Source: Marinobacter adhaerens HP15
GTDB lineage: Bacteria; Pseudomonadota; Gammaproteobacteria; Pseudomonadales; Oleiphilaceae
NCBI RefSeq assembly: GCF_000166295.1
Contig: NC_017506.1
Location: forward strand, 868,001 to 932,000
Length of the DNA stretch: 64,000 nucleotides
Direction of reading: 5' to 3'
The notes under the pieces are model-generated. The model was not told the origin of the DNA. It worked only from the letters and a program-made list of their open reading frames with translations, and searched no databases. Numbering within the stretch: the first letter of the stretch is position 1; each line of letters starts with the position of its first letter. Both the position numbers and the translations under genes were made by a program. Shown here piece by piece: positions 17,998 to 26,424 of the stretch.

Positions 17998-18852
17998 TTG
18001 TCTGAGTTGTCCAGTTACGAGAGTTTTTCGATTGAGGTTAAAGACTACATCGCCCACGTTCAGTTCAGTCGTCCGGAGGCCCTGAACACCATGAACAAGG
18101 CGTTCTGGCTCGAGTTGCCCCGGTGCATGCAGGATATTGAGGCCAACACCGATGCCCGCGTGATCGTCATTTCCTCCACCGGCAAACACTTCTCTGCGGG
18201 CATGGATCTGGGTGTATTCAGCGATCCCAAAGCCGTGCCCATGAACGGTGACCCCGGGCGCATGGCGGAAAACCTTCGCAGAGTTGTGCTGCAGTTGCAG
18301 GATACTCTCACCTCTCTGGAAAAAATCCGGCTTCCCGTGCTGGCAGCCATCCACGGTGGCTGTATCGGTGGCGCTCTGGATCTGGTGTGTGCCGCCGATA
18401 GCCGTTATTGCACGGAAGATGCCTACTTCACCATCAAGGAAACCGAGCTGGGCATGACCGCCGACGTCGGCACGCTCCAGCGCCTGCCCAAACTGATGCC
18501 CGAGGGCGTGGTTCGTGAATTGGCCTACACCGGCCGAAAATTCTCCGCCACTGAAGCGCAGAATCTAGGCTTCGTGAACGCCGTTTACGCCGACCAGGAA
18601 TCCATGCTGGCAGGCGTTATGGCCATTGCCGGCCAGATTGCGGCGAACTCTCCTCTGGCCGTAACTGGCTGCAAGGAAATGCTCAATTACAGTCGCGACC
18701 ACAGTGTGGAAGACAGCCTCAAGTATATGGCCACCTGGCAGGCCGGCATGTTCCGCCCGACGGACATGATGAAATCGTTCCAGGCCAAAGCCCAGAAGCA
18801 GGCGCCAAAATACGATGCGCTGTTTCCAGTGAAGCCCTTGTTCGACCAGTAA
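17998..18852 (+). CDS. crotonase family, dienoyl-CoA isomerase-like
   Basis: A 284-residue crotonase-fold protein. The oxyanion segments S-A-G-M-D-L and H-G-G-C-I-G-G-A-L-D-L are clear. The pattern K-E-T-E-L-G-M-T-A-D-V-G-T-L-Q-R-L-P-K matches delta3,5-delta2,4-dienoyl-CoA isomerases, keeping the catalytic Glu and Asp of that subgroup, so fatty acid beta-oxidation of dienoyl-CoA is the likely job rather than simple hydration. The start is a TTG with AAGGAG seven bases upstream. The next gene begins immediately after the stop codon. Confidence 0.88.
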   Translation: MSELSSYESFSIEVKDYIAHVQFSRPEALNTMNKAFWLELPRCMQDIEANTDARVIVISSTGKHFSAGMDLGVFSDPKAVPMNGDPGRMAENLRRVVLQLQDTLTSLEKIRLPVLAAIHGGCIGGALDLVCAADSRYCTEDAYFTIKETELGMTADVGTLQRLPKLMPEGVVRELAYTGRKFSATEAQNLGFVNAVYADQESMLAGVMAIAGQIAANSPLAVTGCKEMLNYSRDHSVEDSLKYMATWQAGMFRPTDMMKSFQAKAQKQAPKYDALFPVKPLFDQ

Positions 18853-19473
18853 ATGGCGTTGGGTAAACGACGAAACTCGGGTATGTCCTCCAATGCCGCT
18901 CTGTTATTCCAGGGCGCCATTGGCGTTATCGGATTAGTGGCGATACTGCTATTCGGAATTCCGGTGCTGCATGTTGGGCCAGGCCTGTGGCCCAGCATCT
19001 TCCTGGGGACGGTTGGAGCCGCTCTTACCTACGCCGTTTTGCTGTTGCTTACGCGGGTGCCCGGCTTGTTCCCGGAGAACCTCGAGCGGCAGATGCAGGG
19101 TTTGTATGACTTTGCCTCCAGCTACTCCCCGGCTGTACTCATTCTGCTATCCCTCCTGGCCGGAGTCGGTGAGGAACTGTTATTCAGGGGCGCAATCCAG
19201 GGCTGGCTGATGACAAAGACGGACCCTGTAACGGCCGTGCTTGCGGCATCGGTGTTGTTCGGTCTGGTGCACTATGTCTCATTTACCTATTTTCTGGTGG
19301 CTACCGGCCTTGGCATGGTTCTGGGGGCGGCCTACCTGTTATCCGAAAGCCTTGCTCTGGTCATGGTCTGGCACGCCCTTTACGACATGATTGCCCTGTT
19401 TTGTCTGCTCCGGTTTCCGCGCTGGTTTGGTGTCCGGGTCGTGAATTCCGGCGCAAACAGGCCTCACGAATAG
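18853..19473 (+). CDS. CPBP family intramembrane metalloprotease
   Basis: A roughly 206-residue polytopic protein. The family motifs are E-E-L-L-F-R-G (EExxxR, about residue 106), F-G-L-V-H-Y (motif 2, about 135) and a C-terminal H-A-L-Y-D. These belong to the CaaX protease/bacteriocin-processing family. The ATG at 18853 directly follows the crotonase stop; an ATG at 18883 (Met11) is an equally reasonable start. The last 10 bases overlap the convergent DUF2721 gene. The substrate is unknown. Confidence 0.88.
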   Translation: MALGKRRNSGMSSNAALLFQGAIGVIGLVAILLFGIPVLHVGPGLWPSIFLGTVGAALTYAVLLLLTRVPGLFPENLERQMQGLYDFASSYSPAVLILLSLLAGVGEELLFRGAIQGWLMTKTDPVTAVLAASVLFGLVHYVSFTYFLVATGLGMVLGAAYLLSESLALVMVWHALYDMIALFCLLRFPRWFGVRVVNSGANRPHE

Positions 19474-19883
19474 TCGACATCTTCCCGGCCGGCACTCTTG
19501 CGGGCCTCAAAGCTGGCCAGCTCGACATTGATGGCATTGGTTGAGATCTGGATTTCGTACAGCGAGTACAGCAGCGAGAAAGACAGCAGTACCAGGCTGG
19601 CGCCAAACGCGATCACCCCCGGCAGGTCGGCACCCAGGAAAAGCAGGAACATGGAAACCGTACACAGGAAGAAACTGAGTACGCCGAACGCCTGCATGCG
19701 TTTGGTCAGCACAATCCGTTTGCGCAGCATGCCGATCTGTCGGGCAATCAGGGCGTGGTCTTCCTCGGTGTCCATCTGCTTGAGTTGGCGGATCAGCTGC
19801 GCCAACACCAGAAACCGGTTGGTGAAGGCCAGCAACAGCAGTGAAATCGCCGGGAAGAGCAGGGCAGGCGTTGTCAGGTCCAA
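19464..19883 (-). CDS. DUF2721 family membrane protein
   Basis: A 139-residue protein with one N-terminal helix, a charged loop (R-K-R-I-V-L-T-K-R-M-Q) and two further helices, the layout of DUF2721. Function is unknown. A TTG start at 19883 preceded by AAGGAC is preferred because no ATG upstream gives family-like sequence. Its 3' end overlaps the CPBP gene tail-to-tail by 10 bases. Confidence 0.8.
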   Translation of the reverse strand: MDLTTPALLFPAISLLLLAFTNRFLVLAQLIRQLKQMDTEEDHALIARQIGMLRKRIVLTKRMQAFGVLSFFLCTVSMFLLFLGADLPGVIAFGASLVLLSFSLLYSLYEIQISTNAINVELASFEARKSAGREDVDYS

Positions 19884-19920
19884 TCTGGTGTCCTTATGGT
19901 GAAGGTGTGTGGGCTATGGT

Positions 19921-20274
19921 CTACCAGCTCCCGGAGCGCAGCCGCTGGATCGTTTTAACCGGCCGATTGTAAATGTACACCCAGGCAGACCCGTGGCGAG
20001 TGTCCATGGTCTGGCGGATATACAGGCTGCTTTGCGGGCGTTCAGGAAAGAAGTCTTCCAGTTCGTCCAGTGCTTTCAGCATCGTATCGGTAACCGCATA
20101 GACTTCCACGCGGACGCCCGGGGAAGGTTCCTCTATGGCACCCGGGTAGGGGCCCAGGTGATACAGGCTCAGTTCGGGCATCCAGTCTGTCCCGACAAGC
20201 CGGGCGCCTCGCAGAATATGGCTGTTGTTCCGGCCACGTTTCAACGTGCCGTAAACCGCCACAAGGTGCTTCAT
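19921..20274 (-). CDS. gamma-glutamylcyclotransferase (AIG2-like) family protein
   Basis: A 117-residue protein starting M-K-H-L-V-A-V-Y-G-T-L-K-R-G, the YGTL motif of the gamma-glutamylcyclotransferase fold. The conserved acid lies in A-L-D-E-L-E-D-F (Glu near residue 70). Members cyclise gamma-glutamyl amines or peptides to 5-oxoproline. It is 37 bases before the DUF2721 gene on the same strand and follows argP. The exact substrate cannot be read from the sequence. Confidence 0.87.
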   Translation of the reverse strand: MKHLVAVYGTLKRGRNNSHILRGARLVGTDWMPELSLYHLGPYPGAIEEPSPGVRVEVYAVTDTMLKALDELEDFFPERPQSSLYIRQTMDTRHGSAWVYIYNRPVKTIQRLRSGSW

Positions 20275-20295
20275 ACTGATCGTTGCTCCCCCTGT

Positions 20296-21177
20296 TTACA
20301 CGTTTGAATTCAACGTGGCCGCAGACCGCAAGGCGTTGGTCAGACGGTCCATCACGCCGCCGCCATGGCGCCAGAAGTGCCAGTATAGCTGCACTTCCAG
20401 GGTTTGTTCAGGCGCGATGCTCACCAGGCGCTCGGCAGATATTTCCGGGCGGGCCTGCATTTCCGGAATCATGCCATACCCCATGCCGGCCAGCGCCAGT
20501 TTCACAAAACCTTCCGAGGATGGGCAAAGGTGGTGGGGGAAGGTGCCGTGATAGCCGCACTGGGCCAGGAACCGGTGTTGCAGTTGGTCATTCGGCCCGA
20601 AAACAATGGCCGGGGCATTCTTCAGGCTGGTTTCGCTCAGGCCTTTCCCGAAGTATCGGCGCACATAGTCCGGAGTTGCCAGTGGCATGTAGGTCATCGT
20701 GCCAATGGGCACGCAGCGGGCACCGGCAACAGGCTGGGGGCTGCTGCACAGGCAGGCAGCCACATCCCCTTCCCGCATCCTGCGAAGGCCAATGTCCTGG
20801 TCCTCGACCACAAGATCCAGCAGCAGGGTCTCCTCCGCACAGAAGTTGCCTACCGCGGCCGCCCACCAGGTGGCCAGGCTGTCGGCATTCAGCGCGATGC
20901 GCAGTCTTGCTGTGGGTTCCGAGAGTGCCGGGATGGACTTGGTCAGGTCGCGCTCCAGCAATTGCACTTGCTGAACGTGGTTGAGCAGACGCTGTCCGGC
21001 CGGTGTGGCCTTGAGTGCCGGGCTTCGCACCAGAACCGGTTGTCCGAGCCGGATTTCAAGGGTGCGAATTCGCTGCGAAATGGCCGACTGGCTCAGCCCG
21101 AGCGCCAGGCCGGCACGTTCGAATCCTCCGCACTCAATGACCGTCGCCAGGGCTTCCAGCAATTTGTAGTCAATCAT
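20296..21177 (-). CDS. argP: LysR family regulator ArgP
   Basis: A 293-residue LysR regulator: N-terminal helix-turn-helix (residues 3-60, including G-L-S-Q-S-A-I-S-Q-R-I-R) and C-terminal effector-binding domain. The opening M-I-D-Y-K-L-L-E-A-L-A-T-V-I is typical of ArgP/IciA, which senses lysine and arginine. It is divergent from, and 88 bases away from, a LysE/ArgO exporter gene, its classic target. The start at 21177 is chosen on family alignment; upstream in-frame codons lack LysR character. Confidence 0.92.
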   Translation of the reverse strand: MIDYKLLEALATVIECGGFERAGLALGLSQSAISQRIRTLEIRLGQPVLVRSPALKATPAGQRLLNHVQQVQLLERDLTKSIPALSEPTARLRIALNADSLATWWAAAVGNFCAEETLLLDLVVEDQDIGLRRMREGDVAACLCSSPQPVAGARCVPIGTMTYMPLATPDYVRRYFGKGLSETSLKNAPAIVFGPNDQLQHRFLAQCGYHGTFPHHLCPSSEGFVKLALAGMGYGMIPEMQARPEISAERLVSIAPEQTLEVQLYWHFWRHGGGVMDRLTNALRSAATLNSNV

Positions 21178-21265
21178 AAGTAAAACTGATGCAGCATTAT
21201 GAGTATGAATTTCAAGTATAGCTGGGAAGCGGTAACCTTGCGCCATTCATTAAGGAGAGATTCAC

Positions 21266-21871
21266 GTGCTTGAGAGTTACCTGACCGGTCTGATTGTGTG
21301 TGGCGGCATTATCGTGGCGATCGGAGCGCAGAACGCCTACCTGCTGAGCCAGGCAATACGCCGGGAACATCATTGGTGGTCAGCCGGGCTGTGCATAGTG
21401 GCCGATATCACCCTGTTTACCCTGGGCATGTTCGGCATCAGTGCTGCCCTGATGGCCATGCCTGAGGCCCTGGAGATTCTCCGGTGGCTGGGTGTGGCCT
21501 TCCTTGGCTGGCTGGCGATTCAGTCCTTCGTTCGCGCCAGCCGCGGCAGAGCGGCTCTTGAAGCGGGTGAAGTAACCAAACGAAGCCTTAAAGCCGTGGT
21601 GTTCACGACCCTGGCAGTCACTCTGCTCAACCCTCAGGTTTATCTGGATACGCTGCTGTTGATTCCTGCCATCGGAGCCCAGCAAGAGGACGCGACCACC
21701 TTTGTGGCCGGTGCGAGCAGTGCCTCGATTCTCTGGTTCGGCCTGCTTGCCTGGGGCGGCTCGGCGCTGGCGCCCATTCTCTCCCGGCCGCTGGCCTGGC
21801 GGATTATCGATGGTGTCATTGGAATCATGATGGCCGCCATCGCCCTGCATCTCACGTTCAGTGGTCTTTAA
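21266..21871 (+). CDS. argO: LysE/ArgO family amino acid exporter
   Basis: A 201-residue inner-membrane exporter with six helices. The N-terminal G-A-Q-N-A-Y-L-L-S-Q and the N-P-Q-V-Y-L-D segment near residue 122 are hallmark LysE/ArgO motifs. It should export arginine or lysine excess. The GTG start has AAGGAG eight bases upstream. Divergent argP implies ligand-dependent activation. Confidence 0.92.
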   Translation: MLESYLTGLIVCGGIIVAIGAQNAYLLSQAIRREHHWWSAGLCIVADITLFTLGMFGISAALMAMPEALEILRWLGVAFLGWLAIQSFVRASRGRAALEAGEVTKRSLKAVVFTTLAVTLLNPQVYLDTLLLIPAIGAQQEDATTFVAGASSASILWFGLLAWGGSALAPILSRPLAWRIIDGVIGIMMAAIALHLTFSGL

Positions 21872-21970
21872 TATTCAAACGATCGTATGAATTTCTTGCA
21901 TCGGCGCGCGTCGGATTGGAAGATAGCGTGCTACTGAATTTGCAGTCATTTATACCATCGAGGATGTTTG

Positions 21971-22444
21971 ATGAACGCCACTCTACGTCGCTGGCTTGCC
22001 AGTGCCGGGGCCATGCGCCGTGTTCTTTCCACGTTTGCTCCCTACATCGGTGCTGGAATCCGGGTGACCCACATTGCCGAGGATTTCAGCTCGGCCCGGG
22101 TGGAGATGGGCCAGCACTGGTACAACACCAATTACGTGGGCACGCACTTTGGCGGCTCGCTCTACAGCATGGTTGATCCCATATATATGCTGCTGCTGAT
22201 GCGACGGCTGGGCAATGACTACATCGTGTGGGATAAATCGGCGAGTATTGATTTTATCCGTCCCGGCAAGGGCAAAGTGATGGCACGCTTTGAATTGACC
22301 GATGAGCGTGTTGAAGAGATCCGCGCCGCAACGGCAAACGGAGACAAAATGCTGCCAGAGTGGGACGTGGATATTGTTGATGAATCCGGTGAGCTCGTCG
22401 CGCGCGTCCACAAAGTACTCTATGTGCGCCGGAAAAAGCGTTGA
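21971..22444 (+). CDS. DUF4442 hotdog-fold protein
   Basis: A 157-residue protein of the DUF4442 family, a thioesterase-like hotdog fold. The core T-H-F-G-G-S-L-Y-S-M-V-D corresponds to the active-site helix region of related thioesterases. Actual activity is unproven. The start at 21971 follows GAGG at suitable spacing; a TTG directly before it is in frame. Confidence 0.8.
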   Translation: MNATLRRWLASAGAMRRVLSTFAPYIGAGIRVTHIAEDFSSARVEMGQHWYNTNYVGTHFGGSLYSMVDPIYMLLLMRRLGNDYIVWDKSASIDFIRPGKGKVMARFELTDERVEEIRAATANGDKMLPEWDVDIVDESGELVARVHKVLYVRRKKR

Positions 22445-22464
22445 AGCGGGCTGTTCAGCTTGGC

Positions 22465-22965
22465 TCAGTCAAAGCGTCTCGCTTCGGTCAGGCGGCCTTT
22501 CCAGTAGTAGCCGCTGATCGAGGACTGGATTACGCCGGCCGATGTTGATGCGTGGATAAAGCGGTCCCCGCCCATATAGATACCGGCGTGTTGTTCCTTT
22601 CCGCCAATCCGGAAGAACACCACATCGCCCGGTCGAATCTCGCCGGGATGAACCACGTCACCACTGGCAAGCATTTGAGTCGTTGTCCTGGGTAATTGTT
22701 TGCCCAGACCTTCCTGGTAGGCGGTAAGAATGAATCCTGAGCAATCGAAGCCATTGCCGGAGGTGCCACCGTATTCATAGGGGGTGCCCCGGTAACGCTC
22801 GAACACCTGCCAGAGTTTTTGGGCCTTTTCCGAACTGGATGCCTCGACAGGAACGGTCTGTAGTCCAGGCGTAGAACCCGACTGCAGCTTTCCGCTACTG
22901 GCGCAACCGCCGAGCGCAAGCGCCACGAATGCCAGAAATAAGATGTTTCTGAAGGAATAACGCAT
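22465..22965 (-). CDS. NlpC/P60 family lipoprotein endopeptidase
   Basis: A 166-residue lipoprotein. The signal peptide ends L-A-L-G-G-C, giving a lipidated Cys21. The NlpC/P60 domain has the catalytic triad Cys (F-D-C-S-G-F, about residue 75), His (H-A-G-I-Y, about 124) and a third polar residue at H-A-S-T (about 139). It resembles MepS/Spr-type enzymes, which cut peptidoglycan cross-links to allow wall expansion. A 174-base spacer separates it from the divergent nitroreductase gene. Confidence 0.92.
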   Translation of the reverse strand: MRYSFRNILFLAFVALALGGCASSGKLQSGSTPGLQTVPVEASSSEKAQKLWQVFERYRGTPYEYGGTSGNGFDCSGFILTAYQEGLGKQLPRTTTQMLASGDVVHPGEIRPGDVVFFRIGGKEQHAGIYMGGDRFIHASTSAGVIQSSISGYYWKGRLTEARRFD

Positions 22966-23139
22966 CTCAGACCCTGTGCAAGTTTTCACTGTCTTCACTT
23001 TAATTGTCGCGCCCGGGAATGTCAGGTTACGGAGCGTGAGATTTTGTTGATGCGGCTCAACGATGTCGCCGGGCATCACCGGCTATCTTTTCCTTTCACG
23101 CAGGAATAGTCTGTCACGAGACCATTCGGGAGAGCTGCA

Positions 23140-24168
23140 ATGAGCGAAGGAACACGCAACACCCCCATACCGCGAGACACCCTGGCGGCCATCCTCGAGA
23201 GCGCAACATTGGCGCCATCAAGCCACAACACCCAGCCCTGGCGATTTGAACTCGGCCAAACCGGGATTTCCCTGTTTGCGGACCGGTTACGGGCATTGCC
23301 GGTCAACGACCCCGACGACCGGGAACTCACCATCAGCTGCGGGTGTGCCCTGTTTAATCTTCGGATTGCCGCTGCTCATGCAGGATTCAATACCGAATGC
23401 CAGCTTTTGCCGGATCCGGGCGACGAGGATCTGCTGGCGACCGTCTCGTTTTCACCGGTATCCGGGGAGGAGGGCCGGCAAACGGAACTGTTCCTGGCGA
23501 TTGCCAGGCGACGCACCTATCGCAAGCGTTTTGAGCCAAAGCAGGTGCCTTCCGAGGTGCTGGGCATCCTTGAGGAGTCGGCGGAGACCGAAGGAGCATG
23601 GTTCCAGGTTCTGGAATCGGAGCATGCGCGTCATCAGGTGGCCGATCTTGTGGCGGAGGGCGACGCTGCCCAGTGGTCCAACCCGAGCTGGCGACGGGAG
23701 CTGGCTGCCTGGATGCATCCCCGCCGCAAGGGTGACGGTTTGACGGTTCCCGGCATGGTTGCGCCCGTGGCCCAATTGGTGGTGCGCACATTTGATATGG
23801 GCAACGGCGTTGGCGCCAAGGACCGGCAACTGGCGGATGAATCACCCGTGATTGCTGCGTTGGGAACGGCCGGGGATGGCGTAGAAGACTGGCTGAAGGC
23901 AGGGCAGGCGCTGGAGCGGGTTTTGCTCCGGTCCCTGGGGCAGGGGCTGCAGGCTTCCTATCTGAACCAGCCAATTCAGGTCGCCGTGCTTCGCCCGAAA
24001 CTCCAGCACCTCCTCGGGCGTTCGGGGTTCCCGCAGATTTTGCTCAGGTTGGGTTACCCGGCGACAGATTTGCCCGCGGCTCCGAGGCGGAATCTTCAGG
24101 AGGTTGTAGAAACCGCAGACACCCGGGATATCAAGGCAAAACAGGCGGGTCAGGGACGCCAGCGCTGA
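23140..24168 (+). CDS. Acg-type nitroreductase family protein
   Basis: A 342-residue protein made of two divergent nitroreductase-like halves. The segment A-T-L-A-P-S-S-H-N-T-Q-P-W-R-F-E near residue 22 is the FMN-binding signature of the Acg subgroup, and R-R-T-Y-R-K-R-F near 125 is also typical. Mycobacterial Acg is thought to sequester FMN rather than reduce nitro compounds, so enzymatic activity should not be assumed. Confidence 0.82.
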   Translation: MSEGTRNTPIPRDTLAAILESATLAPSSHNTQPWRFELGQTGISLFADRLRALPVNDPDDRELTISCGCALFNLRIAAAHAGFNTECQLLPDPGDEDLLATVSFSPVSGEEGRQTELFLAIARRRTYRKRFEPKQVPSEVLGILEESAETEGAWFQVLESEHARHQVADLVAEGDAAQWSNPSWRRELAAWMHPRRKGDGLTVPGMVAPVAQLVVRTFDMGNGVGAKDRQLADESPVIAALGTAGDGVEDWLKAGQALERVLLRSLGQGLQASYLNQPIQVAVLRPKLQHLLGRSGFPQILLRLGYPATDLPAAPRRNLQEVVETADTRDIKAKQAGQGRQR

Positions 24169-24182
24169 CTGGTCTCCTCTGA

Positions 24183-24563
24183 TCAGTGCCTGGCCTTGGT
24201 TACCACCTCCGGTGTTGCCGGCTCACCGGATTTGCTGGCAAGAATGCGGTCTGCATCCAGCGAGGCAATCGGAACCCGGGTATCCCGGGGAACGTCGCCG
24301 CTCAGCTGGAGCTCCAGATAGCGGAGCGCACACACCCGAAGGAAGGACGTGAAGTTACCGAGGTCGTGGCCGGCATCAATGGATTCGTGGTAAAGCCGTG
24401 TGATCATCTGGGGCAGGTTCATGCCATCCCGTTCGGCCAGCTCGGCCAGTACCTGCCAGAAGGCGTTTTCCATTCGCACACTGGTCACCATGCCATCGAT
24501 TCGCAGGGAGTGGGTCCGGCTGACCCAAAGCTCCGGATCGGCGTTGATAAAGAGCTTGCACAT
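24183..24563 (-). CDS. ribbon-helix-helix domain protein
   Basis: A 126-residue protein opening M-C-K-L-F-I-N-A-D-P-E-L-W and continuing S-L-R-I-D-G-M-V-T-S-V-R-M-E-N-A-F-W, which matches the RHH_4-type DNA-binding fold. GGGAGG precedes the start at 24563. It lies 50 bases downstream of the DJ-1/PfpI gene on the same strand, with a GC-rich hairpin (24586-24607) between. No toxin partner is visible nearby, so it is not called an antitoxin. Confidence 0.75.
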   Translation of the reverse strand: MCKLFINADPELWVSRTHSLRIDGMVTSVRMENAFWQVLAELAERDGMNLPQMITRLYHESIDAGHDLGNFTSFLRVCALRYLELQLSGDVPRDTRVPIASLDADRILASKSGEPATPEVVTKARH

Positions 24564-24585
24564 GCGGGCCTCCCTGAGAGCGTGG

Positions 24586-24607
24586 CGGGGCCGGAGGGCC
24601 GGCCCCG
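24586..24607 (-). other. GC-rich hairpin between pfpI-like and RHH genes
   Basis: CGGGGCCGG (24586-24594) pairs perfectly with CCGGCCCCG (24599-24607) across a four-base loop. No T tract follows on the minus strand, so it is more likely an RNA-stability or attenuation element, or a weak terminator, than a standard terminator. Confidence 0.45.
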
Positions 24608-24613
24608 TTTGCA

Positions 24614-25183
24614 TTACTGATCCAGCAGCTTGAAAAACTGCGCCAGCCAGGCCGGATGAGCGGGCCACGCAGGCGCTGTTACCAGATTAGCATCGGTGAC
24701 CGCCTGATCAACCTCGATACCGGCGAACGTGCCGCCGGCCAGTTCCACCTCCGGCTGGCAGGCAGGATAGGCCGAGCATTTGCGCCCCTCCAGAACCCCG
24801 GCTGCGGCCAACAGCTGGGCACCATGGCAAATCGCTGCCACTGGCTTGTCAGTCTCGAAAAAATGGCGAACCAGATTCTGTACATCCTGGTTAAGCCGCA
24901 GGTACTCAGGTGCGCGACCGCCGGGCACCACCAATGCGTCGTAGTTCGCGGGGTCCAGCCCGTCAAAATCCGCGTTCAGGGCGAACCGGTGCCCCGGTTT
25001 TTCGGTGTAGGTCTGGTCTCCCTCGAAATCATGGATGGCGGTGGCAACCGTGTCGCCGGCTTTCTTGTCGGGGCAGACAGCGTGAACCGTGTGCCCGACG
25101 GCCTGCAGTGCCTGGAACGGCACCATGGTTTCGTAATCTTCGGTGAAGTCACCGGTAATCATCAGAATCTTCTTCCCGCTCAT
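24614..25183 (-). CDS. DJ-1/PfpI family protein
   Basis: A 189-residue class I glutamine-amidotransferase-like protein. The nucleophile elbow A-I-C-H-G-A-Q-L-L (Cys near residue 118) and an upstream acidic residue in G-D-F-T-E-D-Y-E typify the PfpI/DJ-1 family, whose members act as proteases, glyoxalases/deglycases or chaperones. The specific activity is not predictable. A GGAGACAGCC site precedes the start. Confidence 0.9.
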   Translation of the reverse strand: MSGKKILMITGDFTEDYETMVPFQALQAVGHTVHAVCPDKKAGDTVATAIHDFEGDQTYTEKPGHRFALNADFDGLDPANYDALVVPGGRAPEYLRLNQDVQNLVRHFFETDKPVAAICHGAQLLAAAGVLEGRKCSAYPACQPEVELAGGTFAGIEVDQAVTDANLVTAPAWPAHPAWLAQFFKLLDQ

Positions 25184-25269
25184 GGCTGTCTCCTTGTGAT
25201 TGTCGTGCCAAGTCTGGAAACAGTATCAGCGTCGGTGAAGAAGCGGGTATTAGAGGATTACTACAGGCC

Positions 25270-25938
25270 TCAGGCTTCCCGGATTAGGTCCGGCGAGTTA
25301 TGCCTCGGATTATTCACCTCCGGCGAAACGGGAATGGCTTTCAGCTGTCCAGGATCCAGGCGATGGGTCACTGTCCGCAATTGTGTCCGGTCGGTGATTT
25401 CCGGATTCAGCCAGTCCCTCAGACAGGCCGGATCAAGCACCACGGGCTGACGTTCATGGATATGCTTCAGGTGTTCGCTGGCCGGTTCGGTGATGATGGC
25501 GCAGGCGGTGGTCTCGTCGCCTTCTCTCGGGGTCCAGAGGCCGGCGAAGAAAATCGCCGGATACTTCCCGGAATTCGCTGGCGTTATGTAGTGAGGTTCT
25601 TTGCCATGTTCCGTTTGTTGCCATTCGTACCAGCCATTGGCCGGTATCAGGCAACGGTGATGGGCAAAGGCGTCCCGAAAGTATTCTGATGTGGCTGCTG
25701 TCTCTGCACGGGCATTGATCGGAGCCGGCGCTTTCTGATCCGCCCAGGCCGGCCGGAAGCCCCAGTGGGAGTGAGCCATGATCAGGCTGCCGTTCATGCT
25801 CATCCGGATCATGGGAATACCTGTGCCGGGAGGGATGTTGTAGCCGGGGTCAAAATGCCCGTCCACCTCCATGCCCTCGGGAAAAAACTCGAGGATCAGG
25901 GTGTCGGGTGGGGTATAAAAGGTGAATCGTCCGCACAT
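25270..25938 (-). CDS. SOS response-associated peptidase (SRAP/YedK, HMCES)
   Basis: A 222-residue protein that should form a thiazolidine DNA-protein crosslink with abasic sites in single-stranded DNA. The catalytic Cys2 is exposed after Met removal (M-C-G-R-F). N-A-R-A-E-T, G-W-Y-E-W and the His in H-E-R-Q-P-V-V complete the conserved active site. The start at 25938 is fixed by the need for Cys at position 2. It is divergent from arfB. Confidence 0.95.
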   Translation of the reverse strand: MCGRFTFYTPPDTLILEFFPEGMEVDGHFDPGYNIPPGTGIPMIRMSMNGSLIMAHSHWGFRPAWADQKAPAPINARAETAATSEYFRDAFAHHRCLIPANGWYEWQQTEHGKEPHYITPANSGKYPAIFFAGLWTPREGDETTACAIITEPASEHLKHIHERQPVVLDPACLRDWLNPEITDRTQLRTVTHRLDPGQLKAIPVSPEVNNPRHNSPDLIREA

Positions 25939-26010
25939 GATAACTGGTTGTTCCTCACACAAATCCCGGTGCTGAAAGCCCACGGTTCTGGATTCTGTTA
26001 ACCTTAGCAG

Positions 26011-26424
26011 ATGCTGAAACTATCCAACGCTGTTGAACTTGCTGACTGGGAAATCGAAATCACCCAGATCCGGGCCCAGGGTGCCGGTGGCCAGAACGTG
26101 AATAAAGTCGCCTCCGCGGTGCACCTGCGCTTCGATATTCCTAACTCCTCTCTGCCACCGTTCTACAAGGAGCGACTGATGTCGCTCAATGATCAGCGAA
26201 TCAGTAAAGAGGGTGTGCTGATCATCAAGGCGCAATCTTTCCGAACCCTGGAGTTAAACAAGGAGGATGCGCTGGAGCGGCTGAAAGAGCTTATCCAGGA
26301 GGCCGTCAAACCCCGCAAGGCCCGACGTCCCACCAAACCGACCCGGTCCTCACAGCGCAAGCGTGTGGACAAGAAGACCAAAAAAGGAAAAACCAAGGCC
26401 CTGCGGGGCAAGGTCCAGGTTTAG
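26011..26424 (+). CDS. arfB: alternative ribosome-rescue factor ArfB (YaeJ)
   Basis: A 137-residue peptidyl-tRNA hydrolase that frees stalled ribosomes. The GGQ motif is at residues 26-28, followed by N-V-N-K-V-A-S-A-V. The strongly basic C-terminal tail (residues 102-137, rich in Lys and Arg) is the part that inserts into the empty mRNA channel. Length matches E. coli YaeJ. It overlaps the convergent hydrolase gene by four bases. Confidence 0.95.
   Translation: MLKLSNAVELADWEIEITQIRAQGAGGQNVNKVASAVHLRFDIPNSSLPPFYKERLMSLNDQRISKEGVLIIKAQSFRTLELNKEDALERLKELIQEAVKPRKARRPTKPTRSSQRKRVDKKTKKGKTKALRGKVQV

Noticed and set aside
24183..25183. RHH protein plus DJ-1/PfpI protein as a toxin-antitoxin pair
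   Set aside because: DJ-1/PfpI is not a known toxin type, both have their own ribosome sites, and a 50-base spacer with a hairpin separates them.
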